The translations under genes were made by a program, and so were the position numbers. The notes beneath the pieces are model-generated. The model ran no database searches. It saw only the letters and a program-made list of their open reading frames with translations, and was not told where the DNA came from. Source: Flavobacteriales bacterium UBA7666 (lineage in GTDB: Bacteria; Bacteroidota; Bacteroidia; Flavobacteriales_D; Crocinitomicaceae). Taken from it: DNA of 64,000 bases. The stretch covers positions 72,453-136,452 of the forward strand of contig DLHO01000026.1 of the NCBI GenBank assembly GCA_002483265.1, given 5' to 3'. Below are positions 7,881 to 14,759 of the stretch, in pieces (within the stretch, counting starts at the first letter, position 1; each line of letters begins with the position of its first letter).

Positions 7881-8285
7881 ATGGCTACTGAAGGAACAAA
7901 GGATAATCCGTGGAAATTAAAAACACCACCAATGTCGTCCGAATACGAAATGTATAAAGATGAAAAGGATGGGAAAGAAGTAATCGTATGCGTTGTTGGC
8001 AAAACAACCTTGCTTTATGATGCCCGATGCTTAACAGATCTTCAGAATATGCTGAAAAAACACGGCGATTGGATGGATTTGGGAAGTGCTGATGAACAAA
8101 AACCTGCAAAGGAAGGAACTATCGAAGCCTGGGGACGTTCAGAAAATAATCCTGTTGGCGGTTGGTATGGACTTAAAAAAGGACTTCGCGGACGATTTGG
8201 AATGTATGTTCCGCCTTTAATGGAGAAATTGGGTCTTGCAGAAGTTACTCACGATCCGAAGAACAATAAAATGCGTGCGAAGTGA
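7881..8285 (+). CDS. Conserved small protein, DUF6855-like
   Basis: 134 residues with an unusually conserved look: GTKDNPWKLKTPP at the start, a middle TTLLYDARCLTDLQNMLKKHGDWMDLG and a strongly patterned end WGRSENNPVGGWYGLKKGLRGRFGMYVPPLMEKLGLAEV. From memory this matches a widespread small cytosolic family (I think DUF6855) of unknown function. There is no signal peptide. Its stop overlaps the GTG start of the next gene by four bases (GTGA), so the two are translationally coupled. Confidence 0.7.
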   Translation: MATEGTKDNPWKLKTPPMSSEYEMYKDEKDGKEVIVCVVGKTTLLYDARCLTDLQNMLKKHGDWMDLGSADEQKPAKEGTIEAWGRSENNPVGGWYGLKKGLRGRFGMYVPPLMEKLGLAEVTHDPKNNKMRAK

Positions 8286-8902
8286 AGCAAGTTGACTTGC
8301 CGGAAAAATTAAGTCAGGCATTGCAATTAATGGAAGAAGAAGATGGCGTAATTGTCATCGATTCGTTGGTTCATACCAATTCGGAATTGGAAATCACTTT
8401 TCGCATCGAATATTTTCATTCTGAATTACCCACTCAGTTTTGGAAGGGGAATATACCGGGAATTCAAAAGGAACATTTTATAAATAAAGGTGTTTCAGAA
8501 TCTACTTTTGCAATTTATTCAGAACATCCATTATTGATTGAATTGAAAGATGGTTGGGGAGAACTCTATTATAAAGGGAAGACAGAAAACGCTGAAAAAC
8601 TATTCATTGATTTATATAAATTGTTTGAAAAAAGCTATTGGAAGTCTTTGGGATTTGGCTTTAAAATAAATGCCCCTGAAGGGATGTTGAATCTCTGCAC
8701 TTATGAAGCGGGTTTATTTGCTTGTGGTCCTAAGTCAATTTTGTCTGAATATGCTGCTTGTCTGAATGAAAATAACATTAAAACCAGTTTGATTGGTGAA
8801 TATGAAGCATGGAATGATGACTTGAAAGTATTGATTATCGGAGAAAGTTATTTCGTTGCAAAGGAATTTAAATTTGAATTCATTAAATCTATCGATTTCT
8901 AA
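8282..8902 (+). CDS. Hypothetical cytosolic protein, coupled to the upstream gene
   Basis: 206 residues from a GTG start; no ATG is available near the front and the GTGA overlap with the previous stop supports this start. The sequence is rich in aromatic and acidic residues (for example ELKDGWGELYYKGKTENAEKLFIDLYKLFEKSYW) without membrane segments. I do not recognise a family. The overlap indicates co-expression with the 7881 gene. Confidence 0.65.
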   Translation: MKQVDLPEKLSQALQLMEEEDGVIVIDSLVHTNSELEITFRIEYFHSELPTQFWKGNIPGIQKEHFINKGVSESTFAIYSEHPLLIELKDGWGELYYKGKTENAEKLFIDLYKLFEKSYWKSLGFGFKINAPEGMLNLCTYEAGLFACGPKSILSEYAACLNENNIKTSLIGEYEAWNDDLKVLIIGESYFVAKEFKFEFIKSIDF

Positions 8903-8903
8903 A

Positions 8904-8934
8904 TTTATTAATGCAATTTTGTTGCGTTAATAAA
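8904..8934 (+). promoter_or_regulatory. Candidate operator: inverted repeat over the -33 region
   Basis: Thirteen paired positions (8904-8916 with 8922-8934), with one G-T mismatch, around a 5-base centre. The core half-sites are TTAATGCAA and TTGCGTTAA. It overlaps the -33 region of the promoter for the flavoprotein gene, the position expected of a repressor or redox-regulator site. No regulator gene is adjacent. Confidence 0.55.
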
Positions 8935-8951
8935 ATGAAAGTTTAAATTTG
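8922..8951 (+). promoter_or_regulatory. Promoter of the flavoprotein gene
   Basis: TTG at 8922-8924 and TAAATTTG at 8944-8951 are separated by 19 bases, the ideal Bacteroidota -33/-7 arrangement. The ATG at 8976 follows 24 bases later. Confidence 0.75.
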
Positions 8952-8975
8952 TCTTACAAACAAACTTTCAGCAAC

Positions 8976-9881
8976 ATGACAAACAAGATTTACGACGCAA
9001 TCATTATCGGAGGTAGTTATTCCGGACTTTCGGCAGGAATGGCCTTAGGAAGAGCATTAAGACAAGTACTCATTATCGACAGTGGGAAACCGTGCAACGC
9101 ACAGACGCCTCATTCACACAATTTCATCACACAGGATGGCGAAACTCCGCAAGCAATTGCATCCAAAGCACGGGAACAAGTAGCGAACTATAAAACGGTT
9201 GAATTTTATTCCGGATTGGTAATACATGGAGAGAAAACGGATTTCGGGTTTGAGATTACCACAGAAAGCGGAGAGATCTTTCTTGCACAGAAACTTGTTT
9301 TTGCAACCGGAGTCAAAGATATTATGCCGGAAATTAACGGAGCCGATGCATGCTGGGGAATTTCCATGATTCATTGTCCGTATTGCCACGGGTACGAAGT
9401 AAGGGACGAACAAACCGGAATTCTGGCAAATGGAGAGATGGCATTCGAATTTTCAAAACTTATCCGCAATTGGACGAAAGAATTGACCGTATTCACCAAT
9501 GGAAAATCAACCTTAACGGAAGAGCAAACAGCCAAATTAAAAGAACACAGAATTGATCTGGTAGAAAAAGAGATTGAAACGGTTGAGCATATAAATGGAT
9601 TCATGGAACGCCTTCGTTTTAAAGACGGAAGCACCGTGGAACTCAAAGCTATGTATGCAAAATTACCATTTGTCCAGCACTCGGATCTTCCTGAAAAATT
9701 GGGTTGTGCAATAACAGAACAAGGTTTTATTGAAGTTGATCCATTTCAAAAAACGACTGTTCCCGGCGTGTATGCTTGTGGAGATAATACCACTCAAATG
9801 CGCTCTGTGGCGAGTGCAGTTGCAACGGGAACACTTACCGGAGCTATGCTCAACAGAGAATTAGTAGATGAAGAGTTTTAG
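8976..9881 (+). CDS. Thioredoxin-reductase-like NAD(P)/FAD-dependent oxidoreductase
   Basis: 301 residues from the ATG at 8976; an upstream TTG (8949) lies inside the promoter and is rejected. The FAD-binding IIGGSYSGLSAGMALGRAL is at the front, a CPYC disulfide centre (HCPYCHGYE, about 134-142) in the middle, and the FAD ribityl motif VYACGDNTTQM near the end. The QTPHSHNF segment is shared with dithiol oxidases of the HlmI/GliT type and their many bacterial relatives. It should move electrons between NAD(P)H or O2 and a dithiol substrate in the cytosol. The natural substrate is unknown. It has its own promoter with an operator-like repeat. Confidence 0.92.
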   Translation: MTNKIYDAIIIGGSYSGLSAGMALGRALRQVLIIDSGKPCNAQTPHSHNFITQDGETPQAIASKAREQVANYKTVEFYSGLVIHGEKTDFGFEITTESGEIFLAQKLVFATGVKDIMPEINGADACWGISMIHCPYCHGYEVRDEQTGILANGEMAFEFSKLIRNWTKELTVFTNGKSTLTEEQTAKLKEHRIDLVEKEIETVEHINGFMERLRFKDGSTVELKAMYAKLPFVQHSDLPEKLGCAITEQGFIEVDPFQKTTVPGVYACGDNTTQMRSVASAVATGTLTGAMLNRELVDEEF

Positions 9882-9927
9882 TGATAAAATCACTTGTTTT
9901 AGTGAAGCAATATGACAATTGAATCAT

Positions 9928-9935
9928 TATTTTTG
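9928..9935 (+). promoter_or_regulatory. -7 element directly before the PepSY gene start
   Basis: TATTTTTG fits TAnnTTTG and ends only four bases before the ATG at 9940, so the message would have almost no leader. Confidence 0.5.
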
Positions 9936-9939
9936 TCGC

Positions 9940-10446
9940 ATGAATAACTCAAAACCCTCCATGCGTGTTCTTCACAGATACCTTGGTTTTTTCCTTGCAG
10001 GAATCATGGCTGTTTATGCAATCAGCGGAATTGTATTGATCTTTCGTGACACGGATTTTCTCAAAAGCGAACATATTGAAGAAGTGAAAATCGCGCCGAA
10101 TGTCAAAAATGAAAACCTGGGCAAAGCACTTGACATGCGCAGGTATCAATTTGAGAAAGAAGAGGGAGACCTCATTTATTTCAAAAACGGTGATTACAAT
10201 AAGAAAACAGGAGTAGCACATCTTAAATCGATGGAGTTACCTTACATTCTGGATAAGATGACGCATTTGCATAAAGCATCAACAGATGATCCGCTTTATT
10301 GGTTGAATATTTTCTTTGGAGTGGCACTTTTGTTCTTTGTACTCTCTGCGTTTTGGATGTATTTACCTAAAACCAAAGTCTTTAAAACCGGATTATTGTA
10401 TTCACTTGCAGGATTGGTTTTAACATTGATTTTGTTGTTCGTTTAA
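9940..10446 (+). CDS. PepSY-associated membrane protein
   Basis: 168 residues from the ATG at 9940; an in-frame TTG at 9919 would put the -7 element inside the gene. It begins with MRVLHRYLGFFLAGIMAVYAISGIVLIF, the typical first helix of PepSY_TM proteins, then a soluble PepSY-like portion (residues about 40-105) and two more helices at the end. Relatives sit in the inner membrane and are linked to ferric-siderophore reduction or to inhibition of peptidases. The protein is shorter than full PepSY_TM reductases (about 370-400 residues), so it may be a partner rather than an enzyme. Confidence 0.8.
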   Translation: MNNSKPSMRVLHRYLGFFLAGIMAVYAISGIVLIFRDTDFLKSEHIEEVKIAPNVKNENLGKALDMRRYQFEKEEGDLIYFKNGDYNKKTGVAHLKSMELPYILDKMTHLHKASTDDPLYWLNIFFGVALLFFVLSAFWMYLPKTKVFKTGLLYSLAGLVLTLILLFV

Positions 10447-10497
10447 CTCGAATTTGAAAATAAATGAGTTAATTAGTGCTTCAATTAAGTTAACTCC

Positions 10498-10764
10498 ATG
10501 CTCCTAAAACGCATATTTTACAAATTGACTTCGAATGTTGTATTCATCATCGAGGTAAAGAATTCCCGGGTTAAAAACGTCAGCGGTATTGAACATATCC
10601 GTTTCATGGAAGATTGTGCGGACGTGGTCAAAGAAACCGATTTGAAACGCGGATTAATTTATGCCGTAAAAGCTTCAGATGGAAGAATTCTCATTAAAAC
10701 TTCCGGTGAGGTTTCCCCTCAGGCTGCTCAAAGGCTCCGGAATTTGTGGAGTTTTTATTCTTAA
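10498..10764 (+). CDS. DUF3634-like small protein
   Basis: 88 residues. The pattern VVFIIEVKNSRVKNVSGI, then FMEDCADVVKETDLKRGLIYAVKASDGRILIKTSGEVSPQAAQRLRNLW, matches my memory of DUF3634, a small protein of unknown role. The N-terminus is hydrophobic and may associate with the membrane. It is nine bases upstream of the next small gene, and the three genes from 10498 to 11414 are tightly packed and probably one operon. Confidence 0.7.
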   Translation: MLLKRIFYKLTSNVVFIIEVKNSRVKNVSGIEHIRFMEDCADVVKETDLKRGLIYAVKASDGRILIKTSGEVSPQAAQRLRNLWSFYS

Positions 10765-10773
10765 AATGAACCT

Positions 10774-10968
10774 ATGAAAGACTTTTTGAATGATTTCACG
10801 GAATTTATCTTCGGTAAAGGACTTAAATTGATTCTCTTGTTTTTTGGGATTATGTCATTTGTAACGTTTATCAACCATAAGACACAAGTAGGATTTGCAA
10901 TTTTAGCTGTCGGATTTATATTCAGCGCTGTTTATTTGTCAATTCATGAAAGAAATAAGCCGAATTAA
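10774..10968 (+). CDS. Small two-helix membrane protein
   Basis: 64 residues with two predicted membrane helices (LKLILLFFGIMSFVTFI and VGFAILAVGFIFSAVYL) and short charged ends. It has no recognised family. Its stop shares a base with the next start (TAATG at 10966-10970), which indicates translational coupling. Confidence 0.65.
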   Translation: MKDFLNDFTEFIFGKGLKLILLFFGIMSFVTFINHKTQVGFAILAVGFIFSAVYLSIHERNKPN

Positions 10969-11414
10969 TGGAATTTAAAGTGAAAACGGTTGTTTTGTTT
11001 GCAGTCTCTTTTGTGACGACTTCATTATTGGCACAAACCGATTTTACCCCAACGAATAGTTCCGTAGAATTAGAGTATGAAATTGTAGACCGCAGCCCAC
11101 GAACGATTACGTGTGTTTCCGGAGAATACAATTCACCTGATCATCGTGAATGGGATTCTACCTACTATTTTGCCCACATTATTTTTCCGGAATTAACTAA
11201 TCAGTTTAATGAAGAGTTACTTTCTATCCGGACTTTGGAAATCATGAAACGAGAAAACATCCAAATGGCATACATTTGGAGAGATAAGAAATCCTTGTGG
11301 ATGCTGCCCTTTAGTTACCAATCTGAAGAAATGAGTGCGTCTTATAGAAAGAGTCACGTTGGTTGGGTCAGAGATCCGAAGGATGAACGAATCAGGTTTA
11401 CACGAGTAGAATGA
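10968..11414 (+). CDS. Exported protein of unknown function
   Basis: 148 residues. A signal peptide (MEFKVKTVVLFAVSFVTTSLLAQT) is followed by a soluble domain with SPRTITCVSGEYNSP and a later helix FNEELLSIRTLEIMKREN. The single Cys is not a lipobox. I recognise no family. It is coupled to the upstream membrane protein by a one-base overlap, so the pair may function together at the inner membrane. Confidence 0.7.
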   Translation: MEFKVKTVVLFAVSFVTTSLLAQTDFTPTNSSVELEYEIVDRSPRTITCVSGEYNSPDHREWDSTYYFAHIIFPELTNQFNEELLSIRTLEIMKRENIQMAYIWRDKKSLWMLPFSYQSEEMSASYRKSHVGWVRDPKDERIRFTRVE

Positions 11415-11430
11415 ATCAACCGATTTCCCC

Positions 11431-11438
11431 TATCTTTG
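11431..11438 (+). promoter_or_regulatory. -7 element of the LuxR-type gene
   Basis: TATCTTTG fits TAnnTTTG and ends 16 bases before the ATG at 11455. Confidence 0.5.
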
Positions 11439-11454
11439 CCTTTCAGATAAGATC

Positions 11455-11949
11455 ATGTTACAAAAACTGTTCGGTTCATATAAACTCATTTTGCTTTACG
11501 GGATTTCTCTCGCGGGATTGCTCTTTTTGATGCGTTGGCTGGAATTTCGCCTATTGTTCATTAGTCACGCAACCGAATTGTATGTTGCTGTAATTGCCAT
11601 TGTATTTATGATTCTTGGAATTTGGCTTGCAAAACAGTTGACAAAACCCAAAACCGTTCTGGTCGAAAAAACAGTGTATGTTCCTCCTTCTGAAAACTTC
11701 GTGCGAAATGAAAAAGCCCTCGAAGAATTGGGAATCAGTAAACGTGAACTGGAAGTTTTGGAATTGATCGCTCAGGGTTTGAGCAACAATGAAATTGCGG
11801 AACGCTTATTTGTTTCTTTGAATACGATCAAAACACATAGTTCGAAACTGTTTGAAAAACTGGATGTGAATAAGAGAACCCAAGCCGTTGAAGCAGCAAA
11901 GCGAGTTGGAATCATTCCAATGAATTTCGAAAATCACCCGAAAGTATGA
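11455..11949 (+). CDS. Membrane-tethered LuxR-type HTH regulator
   Basis: 164 residues. Two hydrophobic segments at about 10-30 and 40-60 are followed by a short linker and a full LuxR (GerE) helix-turn-helix at about 90-155: LGISKRELEVLELIAQGLSNNEIAERLFVSLNTIKTHSSKLFEKL. There is no receiver domain. The two helices place the DNA-binding domain on the cytosolic face of the inner membrane. This layout is common in Bacteroidota and is often encoded next to a DUF4199 membrane protein, as here (12002). Target genes are unknown. Confidence 0.9.
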   Translation: MLQKLFGSYKLILLYGISLAGLLFLMRWLEFRLLFISHATELYVAVIAIVFMILGIWLAKQLTKPKTVLVEKTVYVPPSENFVRNEKALEELGISKRELEVLELIAQGLSNNEIAERLFVSLNTIKTHSSKLFEKLDVNKRTQAVEAAKRVGIIPMNFENHPKV

Positions 11950-12001
11950 GTCTGAAAAGGTTGCAGAACCTCACTTTTGTCGAAATCTTAAAATTGAAAA
12001 T

Positions 12002-12544
12002 ATGAAAAGAAATGTATTGGTTTATGGGACGATTGGTGGTTTGATAACTGCTGTTTGGGTATTGATTGCGATGGTGGTCTTCTCACACGGATTGGATATG
12101 ACGGTGGGAATGATCCTTGGTTACACATCCATGTTTATTGCAAATATCTTTTTGGTAGTTGGAGTGAAAAATTACCGGGATAAATACAATGGCGGAGTCA
12201 TTACTTTTGGGAAAGCATTCAAAGTTGGAATTTTAATAACTCTTCTGGCGTCTACGATTTATGTCATCAATTGGTTGATTTATGATTATGCTACAGGATC
12301 CCAGGTGATGGAATCGTATTCGAAATCGATGCATGATCAACTGGTTGAAAGTGGTGCAAGCGAGGTATTTATAGCAAAACAAGATGCTGAAATGAAGGAG
12401 TTTATGATCCAGTATCAAAACCCTTTGTTTAAAGCAGCAATGACTTACATGGAAATCCTTCCGATGGGAATTCTGTTTACTTTGATCACTGCAATTGTAT
12501 TAAGACGAAAAGTGCCGAAAACAATTGATCAACAGCTCAACTAG
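12002..12544 (+). CDS. DUF4199 membrane protein
   Basis: 180 residues with four hydrophobic segments (about 6-27, 33-55, 73-95 and 148-165). The layout, with GGVITFGKAFKVGILITLLASTIYVINW in the middle and a helical QDAEMKEFMIQYQNP loop, matches the Bacteroidota family DUF4199. It should be an inner-membrane protein of unknown role. It follows the membrane-tethered LuxR-type gene by 52 bases in the same direction, and the pairing suggests that the two work together. Confidence 0.85.
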   Translation: MKRNVLVYGTIGGLITAVWVLIAMVVFSHGLDMTVGMILGYTSMFIANIFLVVGVKNYRDKYNGGVITFGKAFKVGILITLLASTIYVINWLIYDYATGSQVMESYSKSMHDQLVESGASEVFIAKQDAEMKEFMIQYQNPLFKAAMTYMEILPMGILFTLITAIVLRRKVPKTIDQQLN

Positions 12545-12594
12545 TTAAAATTCTGCCTAATTTGGTACACGGTTTTTTTGAAGTTTCCTAATTT

Positions 12595-13512
12595 ATGAAT
12601 GTCTTGATGAAAAGATTTCAGTTGTTGCTCTTGTTCTTAGTAGTTTTTCTAACTGCGCATGTCTCTTTTTCCCAAAATCCCATTGAAAAAAAGGTGCTGA
12701 AACTTCAGTTGGAAGCAATAATGAAAAAATACCGAGCAACAGTCGGACTTGGATTAATTCACATAGAGAATGGAGATACGCTGGCGTTAAACAATGAACT
12801 TCATTTCCCAATGCAGAGCGTCTATAAGTTTCCCTTGGGATTGGCAATACTGAATCAGGTAGATAAGGGAGAGTTGACTTTGGATCAAATCTATCACGTT
12901 ACAAAAAAGGACTTGCTAGACGAAACCTGGAGTCCCTTGAAGAAGAAATTCCCCGAGGGAAATGTAGATCTCACAATAGCTGAATTAATGAATTATTCCG
13001 TTTCACAAAGCGACAACATTGCCTGCGACATTCTTTTCAAGCTGGCTTTAGGTACGAAACCGGTGAATAACTACATTCATGGAATCGGGATAACCGGAAT
13101 GGAGATTGTGGCAACAGAACATGAAATGCGGGCAGATTGGAAAATTCAATACAGCAATTGGAGCACACCAATGGAAATGACGCATTTACTAGAAGGATTA
13201 TATCAAAAAAAGTACTTGTCAGATTCCAGTAACACCTTTTTGATGAAGCTGATGGTTGAATCATCGAATGATCCAACGAGAATCAAGGCACTGCTTCCAG
13301 AAGGAACCATTGTGGCGCACAAGACAGGAACTTCTGATACAAGAGGAAATATAACCGATGCATGCAATGATGTGGGCATCATTTTCCTTCCGGATGGAAC
13401 CCATTTGGCTTTATCTGTCTTCGTTTGTAAGTCTGAAGAGAATTACGACGACACCCGAAAATTGATTGCGGAACTTTCCAAAACAGTCTTTGATTTTTAT
13501 TCAAAAAAATGA
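12595..13512 (+). CDS. Class A beta-lactamase (Bacteroidota A2-like)
   Basis: 305 residues (301 if translation starts at the ATG at 12607), with a signal peptide ending near SFSQ. All class A motifs are present: SVYK (Ser75, Lys78), SDN (139-141), a Glu at 175 in TEHEMRADW that aligns with Glu166, and KTG (243-245). The EMRADWKIQYSNWSTP stretch and the TSDTRGNITDACNDVGII end are typical of the PER/VEB/CfxA-like subclass A2 found on Bacteroidota chromosomes. It should hydrolyse beta-lactams, probably cephalosporins, in the periplasm; the spectrum cannot be predicted. No mobile element flanks it, so it looks intrinsic. Its stop overlaps the next start. Confidence 0.95.
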   Translation: MNVLMKRFQLLLLFLVVFLTAHVSFSQNPIEKKVLKLQLEAIMKKYRATVGLGLIHIENGDTLALNNELHFPMQSVYKFPLGLAILNQVDKGELTLDQIYHVTKKDLLDETWSPLKKKFPEGNVDLTIAELMNYSVSQSDNIACDILFKLALGTKPVNNYIHGIGITGMEIVATEHEMRADWKIQYSNWSTPMEMTHLLEGLYQKKYLSDSSNTFLMKLMVESSNDPTRIKALLPEGTIVAHKTGTSDTRGNITDACNDVGIIFLPDGTHLALSVFVCKSEENYDDTRKLIAELSKTVFDFYSKK

Positions 13513-14231
13513 AATACATCAAATTAAATAAGAATTGGAACGCAGCTCCAACTGCTTCCGAGCCTCAGATTAGAGTAACTGAGAATACGCTGGAACTGAT
13601 CTTCGATTTAGATCCTGCTTTTGTTCATATTGACGCAGGAGATAGAGGAACTCTGGAATTCTCAGAAGTATTTGCCTACAAACTGGAACCAATCAGCCAG
13701 GAAGAATATGAGAACGGCAAATTCAGATTCAAAAATGAGGACTTACCATGGGGCAAATTTTACGAATTGCCGAATTCCGGCTGGAGGAATGATTTTCCGG
13801 CAGATAAAGTCATTGTAAATGAGTCATTGAAAGCAACGAAATTGAAGCACTCTATCTTCTTTCTTCCGAATTGTATTTTCGAATGCTTGTCGGCAGAATA
13901 CCAGTTTCACTTTGATTATGCCATTGCAGAGAAGCTCGAAGAAACCTATCCAAAAGGGTATTTCAATCATTATTTGGCGATGTTCTCTTCACATTTCGAT
14001 CAATTAAACTCGGGTAGTTATAAGGTTTACACCAATTTGTATATTCAGTTGGAAGGCAAAAAAGAATTCGATGCATTGAAAGAAGAAATCAAGAAGATCA
14101 AAGCCAATAAAGATGTGGATTCCTATGTGAAAATTGCCAATTACAGCGAGCTTCCCAATTTTGGAAGAAAACAACTCGACGAAATGATCAAAGTGATCGA
14201 AACCTATGACGCAGGTAATAAATATGCTTAA
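13509..14231 (+). CDS. Hypothetical protein coupled to the beta-lactamase gene
   Basis: 240 residues with no signal peptide or membrane helix. The start ATGA overlaps the beta-lactamase stop by four bases, so it is co-translated. It opens with KYIKLNKNWNAAPTASEPQI and ends in a helical, Lys/Glu-rich section. I do not recognise a family; the early part looks like a beta-rich domain. A cytosolic protein co-translated with a periplasmic lactamase is unusual but may just reflect tight packing. Confidence 0.7.
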   Translation: MKYIKLNKNWNAAPTASEPQIRVTENTLELIFDLDPAFVHIDAGDRGTLEFSEVFAYKLEPISQEEYENGKFRFKNEDLPWGKFYELPNSGWRNDFPADKVIVNESLKATKLKHSIFFLPNCIFECLSAEYQFHFDYAIAEKLEETYPKGYFNHYLAMFSSHFDQLNSGSYKVYTNLYIQLEGKKEFDALKEEIKKIKANKDVDSYVKIANYSELPNFGRKQLDEMIKVIETYDAGNKYA

Positions 14232-14264
14232 ACGATCGAAAAATCTTTTCAATTGTCCAACTTG

Positions 14265-14280
14265 TCCCGACTCTTCGGGA
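14265..14280. repeat. Short palindrome TCCCGA-ctct-TCGGGA
   Basis: A 6-bp perfect stem with a 4-base loop, followed by ATTATCAATTTTCAATTAG, another common Bacteroidota intergenic phrase. It lies between the genes at 13509 and 14303 and belongs to the same palindrome type as 7836-7851. Confidence 0.45.
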
Positions 14281-14302
14281 TTATCAATTTTCAATTAGAA
14301 CA

Positions 14303-14719
14303 ATGAGCAAGCCAGCAGCAGGACGCATGTTCCAAGATATCAATTTTAAGGTGAAAAGTGCCTCAGGAAAGAAACTGGAGCAACTGATCGGAGTAGAAGA
14401 TTCTGAAAGTCCGGAAAGTGGCCCAATTCTGATCTACATCAAAATGGAAGGAATCAGCTGGTCGCAATACTTTCTGGAATCCTGTTTTGGAGTATGGGAA
14501 AATTGGGGCGAAATTGAGACAGATGACGAAGCATACATTTATCCCGATTACGGGAAAAAGTTTGAAGTAGAAGGTCAAATCATCAAAGCGGCTTATTGCA
14601 AAGACAATGAAATTACGCTTGAATTTGAAACAGGAGAAAAACTAACCCTGAAATACAAAGATCCGGAGGACTGGGATGGGGATACTGAAATGGTAAAGTG
14701 TAAATATGAAAGTGAGTAA
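14303..14719 (+). CDS. Hypothetical small cytosolic protein
   Basis: 138 residues, acidic (the tail has DPEDWDGDTEMVKCKYESE), with no signal peptide or membrane helix. The centre has a beta-like run ILIYIKMEGISWSQYFLESCFGVWENW. No family is recognised. It converges with the long MORN-like gene on the opposite strand, with a 40-base gap that holds no clear terminator. Confidence 0.65.
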   Translation: MSKPAAGRMFQDINFKVKSASGKKLEQLIGVEDSESPESGPILIYIKMEGISWSQYFLESCFGVWENWGEIETDDEAYIYPDYGKKFEVEGQIIKAAYCKDNEITLEFETGEKLTLKYKDPEDWDGDTEMVKCKYESE

Positions 14720-14759
14720 CTCTAACTTTTGAATTTTGATCCAGATAAATATCGGGACA

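Noticed and set aside
9919..9939. Upstream TTG start of the PepSY gene
   Set aside because: It would place the -7 element inside the coding region; the ATG at 9940 begins the conserved part.
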